Counted from the first letter of the stretch, positions 1 through 7,788 are shown. The stretch: DNA of 38,586 nt from Acetobacteraceae bacterium (GCA_025360065.1 JANYCX010000018.1:1-38586), one strand, 5' to 3'. A program made the numbers and translations. The notes: generated by a model not told the origin, from the sequence alone.

Positions 1-1
1 G

Positions 2-229
2 CAGGCAGTGCTGATCGCCATGCCAGCGATGGGACGGATTTTACGACCACTCTGCCGCATGCTGGCAGTGCCGGTGGTGGCCGCACTGGTCGCGCCGGTG
101 GTGGCACCCGTGGTTGCGCCGGCTGCCGATGTCACAGCTTCGATACGCAGCCGCCTTTGGCCAGACAGCCTGACGCAAAACCTGCCGGCGGGTCTGACCC
201 CGCGCCCGCGCTGTGTGCGCGACGGGTAA
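2..229 (+). CDS. Hypothetical protein, C-terminal part (GRILRPLCRML family), runs off the left edge
   Basis: The reading frame is open from base 2 to a TAA at 227-229, and the N-terminus lies outside the window. Near its start it encodes MGRILRPLCRML, nearly identical to the AGRILRPLCRML segment of the hypothetical protein at 17407-17994 on the other strand, so I read it as the C-terminal end of a paralogue. After the motif comes a Val-Ala-Pro tract (about bases 67-126) built from imperfect 12-base repeats, then a basic tail. I recognise the motif from small uncharacterised Acetobacteraceae proteins; no function is known to me. The conserved motif chooses this frame over the overlapping frames. 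Confidence 0.6.
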   Translation, partial: QAVLIAMPAMGRILRPLCRMLAVPVVAALVAPVVAPVVAPAADVTASIRSRLWPDSLTQNLPAGLTPRPRCVRDG

Positions 230-346
230 ACTGGCACCGCTTAACCTTAGCCCAATTTCAATACAAAATGCAGGACGCGCTTGCTCGTGCGGGCCTGTCG
301 CCATGCCATGTACGGAGCCTTGGGCAGCATCACCGGATGATAACGC

Positions 347-763
347 CTACTCGTCGCGGTGCACCCGCTCCATCTTCTCGTGCCGTTCCTGCGCCTCGAT
401 CGTCATCGTCGCGATCGGCCGGGCTTCGAGGCGGCGGAGGCCGATCGGTTCGCCGGTTTCATCGCAGAAGCCATAGGTCCGGGCTTCGATCCGCATGAGC
501 GCCTGATCGATCTTGTTTATCAGCTTGCGCGCCCGGTCGCGGGTGCGCAGTTCGAGCGCCCGGTCGGTTTCGACGCTGGCGCGGTCGGTGACGTCGGCTT
601 CGAGAATGCCGCCCTGCCCGAGGCTTTCCAACGTGCCGTTGGCTTCGCGATGCAGGTCGGCCCGCCAGCGCATCAGCTTCTGGCGGAAATATTCCACCTG
701 AAGCTCGTTCATGAATTCCTCGGAGGCCGAGGGTCGGTAGTCGGCAGGCAGTGTGACCATCAT
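347..763 (-). CDS. dksA: DksA/TraR family RNA polymerase-binding transcription factor
   Basis: A 138-residue DksA-type protein that binds in the RNA polymerase secondary channel and, with ppGpp, adjusts transcription of stable RNA and other promoters. The N-terminal region (MNELQVEYFRQKLMRWR) and the long charged helical stretch form the coiled-coil, followed by the zinc-finger region TYGFCDETGEPIGLRRLEAR. Only one of the four classical cysteines remains, which is usual for alphaproteobacterial DksA. I chose the ATG at 763 (MMVTLPADYRP) because it has a GGGA upstream and matches the typical family start; an in-frame ATG at 781 lacks a ribosome site. It lies downstream of fliX on the same strand, as is common near flagellar genes in this class. 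Confidence 0.9.
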   Translation of the reverse strand: MMVTLPADYRPSASEEFMNELQVEYFRQKLMRWRADLHREANGTLESLGQGGILEADVTDRASVETDRALELRTRDRARKLINKIDQALMRIEARTYGFCDETGEPIGLRRLEARPIATMTIEAQERHEKMERVHRDE

Positions 764-926
764 TCTGCAACGATCCCGCATCGATTTAAGCCGGAATTCG
801 AGGGGGGATCCCCACGCGGTGGAACGCTCCACCGAACGGCAAGCCCCCCGGCCCGTCCAGTTGGGCCGGCTTATAGCCATCCCATCCGGCCACGCCAAGG
901 CCCCAAGAGGCAAGGCTGCGATGTTA

Positions 927-1370
927 TCATGCAGCCGTCATGTGCCTGCCGAGGCTTGCCACCTGCTCGCGGGCGAGTTCGACCTTGGCACGCGTCGCCA
1001 CCTCCCGCATCGCCAGGCGCAAACTTGGGCTGGCGGCTTCGGGGATCGCATCGGCCAGGGCAGCCAGGCGGTGAAACATCGCCGGATCGCGATCGGGTAG
1101 CAGCATGTCGCGCTGCAGCTGGGCGAGAACGTCAAGAATGTCGTCGCCATGTTTCTGGACAGCATTGTCGCGGGCGGCAGCGATTGCCACGGCAGTCGCC
1201 GCCGCACCTGCCTCCGCAATCCCGGCAGGTTGGAATTCGACGCTGATCGCGGTTGGCGGCGCGCCCGCGCCCCCCGAAATCGGCACGTGGAACCCTGAAT
1301 TTCCCGACGATGGGCGGATTGATTTGCGTTCCGGCAGGCGCGCGCCGCCTGGTCCTTTGATGGTCAGCAT
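927..1370 (-). CDS. fliX: Flagellar assembly regulator FliX
   Basis: A 147-residue protein matching FliX: a short conserved N-terminus (MLTIKGPGG), a variable middle, and a C-terminal helical domain (DDILDVLAQLQRDML ... REVATRAKVELAREQ). In Caulobacter, FliX couples early flagellar assembly to the sigma-54 activator FlbD. The longer in-frame ORF reaches 1508, but ATG 1370 gives the family N-terminus. It is divergent from flgI, and the 216-bp gap between them carries an FlbD-type palindrome and a sigma-54 promoter, consistent with a regulatory role for this protein at its own locus. Confidence 0.85.
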   Translation of the reverse strand: MLTIKGPGGARLPERKSIRPSSGNSGFHVPISGGAGAPPTAISVEFQPAGIAEAGAAATAVAIAAARDNAVQKHGDDILDVLAQLQRDMLLPDRDPAMFHRLAALADAIPEAASPSLRLAMREVATRAKVELAREQVASLGRHMTAA

Positions 1371-1432
1371 TTTGCTGGATATCCCAAACTTGCAGTGAAA
1401 AGGCGGTGTTGACCGGGGACAAAACCGCCGCC

Positions 1433-1447
1433 CGGCAGATTTTGCCG
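1433..1447. promoter_or_regulatory. ftr-like palindrome, candidate FlbD binding site
   Basis: CGGCA-GATTT-TGCCG is a perfect 5-bp inverted repeat with a 5-base centre, flanked by CC and AGC. It resembles the Caulobacter ftr enhancer bound by FlbD. It sits 45 bp upstream of the sigma-54 promoter at 1492 and 62 bp upstream of the fliX start on the other strand, so it could act on both genes. Binding is inferred. Confidence 0.55.
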
Positions 1448-1491
1448 AGCGGGCTGGCACGACGGGCCGCGGTGGGCCGCACGCTCGTCGA

Positions 1492-1507
1492 TGGCACGCC
1501 GGTTGCA
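1492..1507 (+). promoter_or_regulatory. Sigma-54 promoter for the flgI operon
   Basis: TGGCAC-GCCGG-TTGCA matches the RpoN -24/-12 consensus exactly, with GG and GC ten bases apart. Transcription would start near 1518, about 70 bases before the flgI GTG. Sigma-54 with FlbD is the known control of middle and late flagellar genes in alphaproteobacteria. Confidence 0.8.
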
Positions 1508-1586
1508 ATGGTGTCGCTGGGTCATGGCGGGCAAGTTAGCCGCCAATGGTTGACGTCTCGTTCATTCCTCGGAAGGGAAACCATTT

Positions 1587-2702
1587 GTGGCACGCATGCT
1601 GTCCCGACTTCTCAGTCTGATCACACTGGCGCTGATCCTGTTCGCCGCCCAGTTCGCCGGTGCCCAGGTGCGGATCAAGGACATCGCCGATGTCGAGGGC
1701 ATTCGCGGCAACCAGTTGGTCGGCTACGGGCTGGTGGTCGGGCTTGCGGGCACCGGCGACAAATTGGATTCCGCCGTCTTCACCCGCCAATCCCTGATCG
1801 GCATGCTCGAACGCCTCGGCGTTAATACCCGCGACCAGGAAGCCAAGCTGCAAACCAAGAATGTCGCCGCCGTCATGGTGACCGCCGATTTGCCGGCCTT
1901 TGCCCGGCCGGGCAGCCGGATCGATATTTCGGTCTCCGCTTTGGGGGATGCCTCGAACCTCACTGGCGGGACCTTGCTGGTCACGCCCTTGCTGGCCGCC
2001 GATGGCGAGGTTTACGCCGTCGGCCAGGGCGCGCTGGTAACCGGGGCCATCGCGGCCCGTGGGGCGGCAAGCTCGGTCACCAAAGGCGTGCCGACCTCGG
2101 CGCGGATCGCCAATGGCGCGACGGTGGAACGGGAAGTCGGCTTCAAGCTTGCCAGCCGCAGCGCGGTAAGGCTGGGGTTGCGCAATCCCGATCTGACCAC
2201 CGCGCGCCGGATGGCCGACGCCATCAATGCGGCACTCGGTGCCGGCACCGCGACCGCCACCGATCCGCGCACCGTGATGCTGGCGCTGGGCGGGCGCGAC
2301 GTGATCGATGCCCTCGCCCGGATCGAAGTGCTGCGGGTCGAACCGGACAGCCCAGCGGTGGTGGTGATCGATGAGGCGAGCGGCACCATCGTGATGGGCG
2401 CCAATGTCCGGATCAGCACCGTCGCCATCGCCCAAGGCAACCTCACCATCCGGGTCACCGAAAGCGCCGATGTCAGCCAACCCGGCGCGCTATCCGGCGG
2501 CAGCACCGTTGTCACCCCCAAGACCACCATCCAGATTGACGATGCCAACGACCGCAAGCTCGGTATTTTGCGCTCCAACGTCACCTTGCGCGATCTGGTC
2601 GCCAGCCTGAACGCCTTGGGCGTCGGGCCGCGCGACATGATTTCCATCCTTCAGTCCATCAAGGCGGCCGGTGCCTTGCAGGCCGAATTGCAGGTGCAGT
2701 GA
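1587..2702 (+). CDS. flgI: Flagellar basal-body P-ring protein FlgI
   Basis: A 371-residue FlgI, the subunit of the periplasmic P ring that surrounds the flagellar rod in the peptidoglycan layer. An N-terminal signal peptide (hydrophobic stretch to about residue 26, AQFAGA, then QVRIKDIADVEG) is followed by the conserved mature start GNQLVGYGLVVGLAGTGD. The C-terminus (LVASLNALGVGPRDMISIL) is also typical and the length is normal. GTG at 1587 is chosen because AAGGGA lies 8 bases upstream; the ATG at 1596 is too far from it. First gene of a flgI-flgJ-flgN operon behind the sigma-54 promoter at 1492. Confidence 0.95.
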   Translation: MARMLSRLLSLITLALILFAAQFAGAQVRIKDIADVEGIRGNQLVGYGLVVGLAGTGDKLDSAVFTRQSLIGMLERLGVNTRDQEAKLQTKNVAAVMVTADLPAFARPGSRIDISVSALGDASNLTGGTLLVTPLLAADGEVYAVGQGALVTGAIAARGAASSVTKGVPTSARIANGATVEREVGFKLASRSAVRLGLRNPDLTTARRMADAINAALGAGTATATDPRTVMLALGGRDVIDALARIEVLRVEPDSPAVVVIDEASGTIVMGANVRISTVAIAQGNLTIRVTESADVSQPGALSGGSTVVTPKTTIQIDDANDRKLGILRSNVTLRDLVASLNALGVGPRDMISILQSIKAAGALQAELQVQ

Positions 2703-3025
2703 TGATGACAATTCTCCCCCCCCGCGCCACGATGCCCGACCCAGAAACTCTGGCCCGCCCTGGGGTTGGCAAGATGTGGGCTGCCGCCAAGGATTTCGAG
2801 GCGATGGCTTTGGGCGAAATGCTCGGGCCAATCTTTAATACCGTTGACGGGTCGCGCGGCCGGTTCGGCGGCGGCTCGGCCGAACAGACCTGGCGCCCGA
2901 TGCTGACCCAGCATTTGGCCAAGCAGCTCGCATCCGGCGGCGGCCTCGGGCTCGCCATGCCGGTCTTCCAGCAGATGTTGCGCATGCAGGAAAACGCTCA
3001 GAACCGGGAGACATCACCAGCATGA
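2702..3025 (+). CDS. flgJ: FlgJ-type rod-binding protein, no muramidase domain
   Basis: A 107-residue protein corresponding to the rod-binding N-terminal domain of FlgJ, with the conserved pattern AAKDFEAMALGEML ... FGGGSAEQTWRPML ... LGLAMPVFQQM. It caps or scaffolds rod assembly in the periplasm. The peptidoglycan hydrolase domain of enterobacterial FlgJ is absent, as is normal in alphaproteobacteria. The start overlaps the flgI stop by one base (TGATG); a GTG at 2699 is an alternative. Its own stop overlaps the next ATG (ATGA), so the three genes are probably translationally coupled. Confidence 0.85.
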   Translation: MMTILPPRATMPDPETLARPGVGKMWAAAKDFEAMALGEMLGPIFNTVDGSRGRFGGGSAEQTWRPMLTQHLAKQLASGGGLGLAMPVFQQMLRMQENAQNRETSPA

Positions 3026-3429
3026 CCGCCGCACCCCCAACCGCCCCCCCGACCGCATTGGCCGCCGCCGAGGCGCTGGCCAGCACCATACGCTCCGAAA
3101 ATGCCGCCCTCGCCGCGCTCGACCTGCCGGTCGCCATTCGGCTGTTGGCGCAGAAGCGCCAGCATGGCGAGGCGTTTCTGGCAGCCCAGGCGCGGTCACT
3201 GGCGGCCGGGCTGCCGGCGCTGCCGCGTGATCGACTGGCAGCCCTCGCCGACCTCGCCGCCGATAACAAACGATTGCTCGAACGCGCAATCAAGGTCCAG
3301 GGCCGGGTGATCGCCAGCATTGCCCGTGCCGTGCCGCGCGCCATCGCGACGCCCATGCAACGCTATGACGGGGGCGGCAAGGTCGCCGGCGCGCGCCCGG
3401 TGGCGATGGCGCTGCTCGCTCAGGCCTGA
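3022..3429 (+). CDS. FlgN-like flagellar export chaperone
   Basis: A 135-residue Ala/Leu-rich, mostly helical protein starting in an ATGA overlap with flgJ. The C-terminal half contains LADLAADNKRLLERAIKVQG, a pattern I associate with FlgN-like proteins in alphaproteobacterial flagellar operons. FlgN is the cytoplasmic export chaperone for hook-filament junction proteins. Assignment rests on this pattern, the size and the position after flgJ; sequence conservation in the family is low, so confidence is moderate. Confidence 0.6.
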   Translation: MTAAPPTAPPTALAAAEALASTIRSENAALAALDLPVAIRLLAQKRQHGEAFLAAQARSLAAGLPALPRDRLAALADLAADNKRLLERAIKVQGRVIASIARAVPRAIATPMQRYDGGGKVAGARPVAMALLAQA

Positions 3430-3444
3430 TAAAGCTTGGGGGCG

Positions 3445-4206
3445 ATGCACCGCCCCCACGCGCCCGACCACACTACCCCCGATGATGCCGAATGGGCATC
3501 GCTGCTGACCCGCGACCCAGGCTTGGCCGTGCCGGGCGGACTTTATCGCGGGCTGCTGGCAGCCAATTCCAATGGCGGCCTGATCCTGGGCCGCATCGCC
3601 CAGACACTCGATGGTCGGATTGCCACGGCCTCGGGCGAGTCGTTTTGGATCAGCGGTCCGGAAGACATTCTGCACACCCATCGGCTGCGGGCGCTGTTTG
3701 ATGCCGTGGTGGTCGGCGCTGGCACGGTGCGGGCCGATGATCCCCTGCTCACCACCCGCCATTGCCCTGGACCATCGCCCATTCGGGTGGTGATCGACAC
3801 TGATCGCCGGCTTGGCGACGCCTACCGCATTTTCGCTGGATCGCCGCACACGATCCTGGTTTGCGCCAACGACGCACCGGCCAAACCAGCCCCCCGCGCC
3901 GCCGAGGTGATAACGGTCGCCCGCAACGCGACCGGGCTGGATCTGGACGCGCTGATCGCCGGGCTGCACGCGCGCGGGTTGCGACGGATTTTTATCGAAG
4001 GCGGCGGCGTGACGGTCTCCCGCTTTCTCGCCGCCGGGTTGCTCGACAGGCTGCACGTGACCCTGGCGCCATTGCTGCTCGGCTCCGGCATTCCCGCCTT
4101 CACCTTGCCCGGCGTGTCGCATCCCGACCAGGGCTTGCGGGTCAGTTGGACGGTGCATCGGCTCGGGCACGACCTTCTGCTCGATATTCCGCTGACGCGG
4201 GCATGA
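3445..4206 (+). CDS. RibD C-terminal/dihydrofolate-reductase-fold pterin or pyrimidine reductase
   Basis: A protein of about 253 residues with the reductase domain of RibD alone; the deaminase domain is missing. Visible family features are LGRIAQTLDGRIAT, the NADPH-binding region ALFDAVVVGAGTVRADDPLL, IRVVIDTDRRLG, and the C-terminal IFIEGGGVTVSRFL and LAPLLLGSG. Stand-alone members reduce pyrimidine or pterin rings with NADPH. The ATG at 3445 is used, though the GGGGG before it is close; TTG 3436 is an alternative. It overlaps the next gene by ATGA, and its neighbours include a PTPS homologue, so a reduced pterin is the likely substrate (inference). Confidence 0.75.
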   Translation: MHRPHAPDHTTPDDAEWASLLTRDPGLAVPGGLYRGLLAANSNGGLILGRIAQTLDGRIATASGESFWISGPEDILHTHRLRALFDAVVVGAGTVRADDPLLTTRHCPGPSPIRVVIDTDRRLGDAYRIFAGSPHTILVCANDAPAKPAPRAAEVITVARNATGLDLDALIAGLHARGLRRIFIEGGGVTVSRFLAAGLLDRLHVTLAPLLLGSGIPAFTLPGVSHPDQGLRVSWTVHRLGHDLLLDIPLTRA

Positions 4207-5156
4207 CCAACGCCATTGCCTTCTGGATCGAGGCTGCCGGGCACGGCACGCTGCGCGCCGAAACCTTGCCGCCGCCCGGCCTCGGCCAGACTTTGATAAC
4301 CACCCTCGCCACTGGCATTTCCCGCGGCACTGAGGCGCTGGTCTTCGCCGGCAAAATCCCCCCGAGCCAATTCGACACCATGCGCGCGCCGTTGATGGGC
4401 GGCGCCTTCCCGTTCCCGGTTAAATACGGCTACAGCGCCGTCGGGTGCGATCCGGCCGGCCAGCGCGTTTTCGTGCTGCACCCGCATCAGGACCGCTTCC
4501 TCGCGCCCAGCGCAATGTGCGTGCCCGTCCCCGATGCGGTGTCAACCGCGCGCGCAGTGCTGGCGGCCAACATGGAAACCGCGCTCAACATCACCTGGGA
4601 CGCTGCCTGCCTGCCGGGCGAGCGGGTGCTGGTGATCGGCGCCGGCGTGGTCGGGCTGCTGGTCGGGTCTTTGCTGGCGCGCATTCCAGGGACCGTGGTG
4701 ACGATGGTGGACATTGATCCGAGTCGAGCCCGACTCGCCCATCGACTCGGATGCCAATTCGACTCAAGACGACTCGATCAAGATTTGATCATTCACGCCT
4801 CCGGCAGCGAGTCGGGCTTACGACTCGCGCTGGACTGCGCCGGTTTCGAGTCACGGATCGTCGAGGCCAGTTGGTTCGGTGACGCCCTGCCCGCTGTGCC
4901 GCTTGGCGGCGCCTTCCATTCCAACCGCCTACGGATCATCGCGTCCCAGGTTGGCCACATCGCCCCCGCCATGCGCGGCCGCCGCACCCACACGCAACGG
5001 CTGGCCTTGGCGCTGGAATTGCTGAAAGATGCCGCCTACGACGCCTTGCTTGAACCGCCCACGCGGTTCGTCGATCTACCCGCCGAAATGCCGCGCCTGC
5101 TGGCCGGCGGGCTGTGCCACGTTATTACCTACGGAACCGACCCATGTTCAGCCTGA
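4203..5156 (+). CDS. BchC-like medium-chain dehydrogenase
   Basis: A 317-residue medium-chain dehydrogenase/reductase. It has the GroES-like N-terminal domain with TGISRGTEALVFAGKIPP and FPFPVKYGYSAVG, as in BchC-type (bacteriochlorophyllide) dehydrogenases, then a Rossmann domain with VLVIGAGVVGLLVGSLLA and the acidic strand end VDIDPSRA. The classical zinc ligands (GHE box) are not evident. No other bacteriochlorophyll gene is nearby, so a different keto or hydroxy substrate is likely; reducing a pterin side chain would fit the neighbours. It starts in an ATGA overlap and ends 13 bases inside the next gene. The stretch 4721-4852 has abnormal codon use (five CGA, AGA, TTA, two TCA) because it is packed with GANTC sites. 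Confidence 0.8.
   Translation: MTNAIAFWIEAAGHGTLRAETLPPPGLGQTLITTLATGISRGTEALVFAGKIPPSQFDTMRAPLMGGAFPFPVKYGYSAVGCDPAGQRVFVLHPHQDRFLAPSAMCVPVPDAVSTARAVLAANMETALNITWDAACLPGERVLVIGAGVVGLLVGSLLARIPGTVVTMVDIDPSRARLAHRLGCQFDSRRLDQDLIIHASGSESGLRLALDCAGFESRIVEASWFGDALPAVPLGGAFHSNRLRIIASQVGHIAPAMRGRRTHTQRLALALELLKDAAYDALLEPPTRFVDLPAEMPRLLAGGLCHVITYGTDPCSA
4721..4852. other. Cluster of eight GANTC (CcrM-type) methylation sites inside a coding region
   Basis: GAGTC or GACTC occurs at 4721, 4732, 4744, 4761, 4771, 4809, 4822 and 4848. Every copy is preceded by C and six are followed by G. I see none in the gene before 4721 or from 4853 to its end. At this GC content about 0.4 would be expected. GANTC is the recognition sequence of the alphaproteobacterial cell-cycle methyltransferase CcrM. 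Confidence 0.85.
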
Positions 5157-5542
5157 CCGTTTGCGACCACATCATGATCGCCCATTCCTTCCAGGGCGAG
5201 GAATTCGGCCCCGCCCAACGCCTGCACGGCGCAACCTACGCGGTCGAAGCCGAGTTCCGCGCCCCGAAACTCGATACCGCCAATTTGCTGATCGATATCG
5301 GCCTCGCCAAAACCGTGCTGCGGGCGCTGCTGGATACGGTCGATTACCATAATCTCGACACCCTGCCGGCGCTCGCCGGGCAGAACACCACCACCGAATT
5401 CATGGCCGCCCATATCCACGGCCTGGTCGTCGCGGCGTTAAAAGATGGCCGGCTTGGCGCGGGGGGTGCCGGCGTTTGCCGCCTCAAAATCCTGCTGCGC
5501 GAAAGCCCGGTCGCCTGGGCCGCGTACGAGGCCGCAGTCTGA
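5144..5542 (+). CDS. 6-pyruvoyltetrahydropterin synthase/QueD family protein, variant metal site
   Basis: A 132-residue member of the PTPS/QueD fold, which converts 7,8-dihydroneopterin triphosphate to 6-pyruvoyl- or 6-carboxytetrahydropterin. Recognisable elements are IMIAHSF (first zinc His), LHGATY, the NTTTEF segment that replaces the family NPTxE box, and the closing LRESPVAWAAYE. In canonical enzymes the second box is HGH, giving two zinc ligands; here the second His is Ala, and the nearby catalytic Cys of QueD is absent. I believe this HGA form is conserved in alphaproteobacterial homologues in similar operons, so it looks like a subfamily and not a broken gene. It overlaps both neighbours. 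Confidence 0.75.
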   Translation: MFSLTVCDHIMIAHSFQGEEFGPAQRLHGATYAVEAEFRAPKLDTANLLIDIGLAKTVLRALLDTVDYHNLDTLPALAGQNTTTEFMAAHIHGLVVAALKDGRLGAGGAGVCRLKILLRESPVAWAAYEAAV

Positions 5543-6516
5543 TGCAGGCGCGCTTTATCATCCCCGGCGCGTTAGCCACCATTTCTGGCGGCTATGGCTA
5601 TGACCGCGAAATTATCGCCGGCCTGCGCGGGTTGGGCCATCAGATTGAGGTTTCCGAACTTGGCGACCCGCTTGCGGCACTGAACTTGCCGGGCTTGCCG
5701 GTGATTGACGGGTTGGCTCTCCCGGCCTTCGCCTCGCTTGTCGCCAACATCGCCGCGCGTGCCTGCGTTGGGTTGATCCACCATCCGATCTCGCTCGAAC
5801 CCGACATGTCGCATTTGACTGAGCTCGAACGCACCCTGTTCCCCGTCTTCGCCCGGGTGATCGTCACCTCCGACTGGACTGCCAAGGCGCTGGTCGAACA
5901 CTTCGCTGTCTCCGCCGACCGCATCCGCGTCGTCCAGCCCGGCACCGCGATGGCGCCCCGCAGCGCATTCCATGACCAGGGTTGCGAAATCCTGGCGCTC
6001 GGCTCGCTCACCCCGCGCAAGGGCCACGAGATGCTGCTGCGTTCGCTCGGCCGGCTCTGGGACCTCGACTGGCATCTGACAATCGCCGGTGCAGCCGACG
6101 ACGCAGCCTATGGCGCATCGCTTGCAGACCTCGCCGCCGAGCTGAAAATCGCCGACCGGGTGGACTTTACGGGTGTGCTGACCGGGCCGACGCTCGACGT
6201 CCAATGGGCAAAAACCGATCTGTTTGCCCTCGCTACGCGGTTCGAAGGCTACGGCATGGCGATCGCCGAGGCGCTGGCCCACGGCATCCCGTTCGCCGTC
6301 ACCCGCGGCGGGGCCGCGGGAGACGGTATGCCCGAAATGGCCGGCGCAGTGTGCAATGTCGATGACCAGGTGACCTATTCCAAAACCCTGCGCCGGATGA
6401 TTTTCGACACCGCACTCCGCTGCGAAATGGCCGATGCCGCCTGGGACGCCGGCCAGGCATTGCCAGACTGGCCAGCGCAAGTCAGCAAATTCGCCGTTGC
6501 ATTGGATCTGTCATGA
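5542..6516 (+). CDS. Glycosyltransferase family 4 protein
   Basis: A 324-residue GT-B glycosyltransferase of the GT4 type. The C-terminal nucleotide-sugar domain is clear: LALGSLTPRKGHEMLLRSL, VDFTGVLTG and the EX7E-like segment FEGYGMAIAEALAHGIP. The N-terminal acceptor domain ends with ADRIRVVQPGT. There are no membrane segments, so it is cytoplasmic. It begins in a TGATG overlap with the PTPS-like gene, so it is probably translated with the pterin enzymes; a pterin side-chain hydroxyl as acceptor is inference, by analogy with cyanobacterial pteridine glycosyltransferases. Its stop overlaps the otnK start (ATGA). Confidence 0.8.
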   Translation: MQARFIIPGALATISGGYGYDREIIAGLRGLGHQIEVSELGDPLAALNLPGLPVIDGLALPAFASLVANIAARACVGLIHHPISLEPDMSHLTELERTLFPVFARVIVTSDWTAKALVEHFAVSADRIRVVQPGTAMAPRSAFHDQGCEILALGSLTPRKGHEMLLRSLGRLWDLDWHLTIAGAADDAAYGASLADLAAELKIADRVDFTGVLTGPTLDVQWAKTDLFALATRFEGYGMAIAEALAHGIPFAVTRGGAAGDGMPEMAGAVCNVDDQVTYSKTLRRMIFDTALRCEMADAAWDAGQALPDWPAQVSKFAVALDLS

Positions 6517-7784
6517 CCAAACCCATCCTCGGCTGTATCGCCGACGACTTCACCGGCGCCACCGATCTCGCCACCATGCTGGTGCAGAACGGCATGCGCA
6601 CTGTCCAGGTGGTGTTCGTGCCCGGCCCGAATGACCCGGCGCCCGAGGCCGACGCGCTGATCGTGGCCCTGAAATCGCGTACCGCCCGGGTGGCGGAGGC
6701 CGTAGCCGATAGCCGCGCCGCCCTCGCCTGGTTGCGCCGCGCCGGCTGCACCCAGTTTTTCTTCAAATACTGCTCGACCTTTGACAGCACCGATGACGGC
6801 AATATCGGCCCGGTCGCGGACGCGTTGCTGGAAGACCTCGGCGCCGGTTTCGCGCTCGCCTGCCCGGCCTTCCCCGCCAATGGCCGCAGCGTCTACCAGG
6901 GCCATCTGTTCGTCGGCGCGCAATTGCTCAACGAAAGCGGCATGCAGGACCATCCGCTGACGCCGATGACGGACCCCAACCTCGTCCGCGTGCTGTCGCG
7001 CCAGACCGATGGCACTGTCGGTCTGGTCGCCTACCCAACCGTCGTCCAAGGCGCGCAAGCCGTCCGCAAAGCGATGATCGGCCTCAAAGAACAAGGCCGC
7101 CGCTACGCCATCATCGATGCCGTCACCAATGATGACCTCGTCGCCATCGGCGAAGCCGCCGCCAACCACCCGCTGATTACCGGCGGATCGGGCATTGCCA
7201 TGGGCCTGCCAGAAAATTTCCGCCGCGCCGGGCTGCTCCCCATCCGCACCGACGCCGGCACGCTGCCCGAGGTGGACGGCCACGCTGCCGTGCTCGCCGG
7301 ATCATGCTCGCGCGCCACCCTGTTCCAGATCGCCAAGGCACGCGACCAGATGCCAACCCTGGAGCTCGATCCGCTATCGACCCCCGATTCTGGTGCGCTC
7401 GCCGCCGAAGCCTTGGCCTGGATCACCGGCAAGCTCGGGCCGACGCCGATCCTGATCGCGGCCTCCGCCCCGCCCGACAAGGTCGCCGCCTTGCAAGCCC
7501 GCCTCGGCCGTGCCGAAGCCGGGGCGATGATTGAAGCGGCCATGGCCGAAATCGCCGAGGCGCTCGTAGCGCGCGGGGTGCGGCGCTTGATTGTTGCCGG
7601 TGGCGAGACAGCAGGCGCGGTGGTGCAGCGTTTGGGGATCAGCCATTTGCGCATTGGGGCGGCGATTGATCCTGGGGTGCCCTGGACGTATGCCGAGGGT
7701 TCGGGGCCGGCACTGCGGCTGGCGTTAAAGTCGGGGAATTTCGGTGCGCCGGATTTTTTTACGAGGGCGTTTCAGGAGGCGTAG
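6513..7784 (+). CDS. otnK: Four-carbon acid sugar kinase family protein (OtnK)
   Basis: A 423-residue member of the former DUF1537 family. OtnK phosphorylates 3-oxo-tetronate during degradation of four-carbon sugar acids such as threonate or erythronate. The N-terminus LGCIADDFTGATDLATMLV and FFKYCSTFDSTDDGNIGP are signature segments; the C-terminal nucleotide-binding part includes RRLIVAGGETAGAVVQRLG. Length is normal. The start overlaps the glycosyltransferase stop by ATGA, joining it to the upstream operon, but its usual partner OtnC follows after a 102-base gap that contains a palindromic repeat. Confidence 0.9.
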   Translation: MTKPILGCIADDFTGATDLATMLVQNGMRTVQVVFVPGPNDPAPEADALIVALKSRTARVAEAVADSRAALAWLRRAGCTQFFFKYCSTFDSTDDGNIGPVADALLEDLGAGFALACPAFPANGRSVYQGHLFVGAQLLNESGMQDHPLTPMTDPNLVRVLSRQTDGTVGLVAYPTVVQGAQAVRKAMIGLKEQGRRYAIIDAVTNDDLVAIGEAAANHPLITGGSGIAMGLPENFRRAGLLPIRTDAGTLPEVDGHAAVLAGSCSRATLFQIAKARDQMPTLELDPLSTPDSGALAAEALAWITGKLGPTPILIAASAPPDKVAALQARLGRAEAGAMIEAAMAEIAEALVARGVRRLIVAGGETAGAVVQRLGISHLRIGAAIDPGVPWTYAEGSGPALRLALKSGNFGAPDFFTRAFQEA

Positions 7785-7788
7785 GGGA

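Noticed and set aside
4203-5156. Part of a bacteriochlorophyll cluster because the dehydrogenase resembles BchC
   Set aside because: No other photosynthesis gene is present and the partners are pterin-type enzymes.
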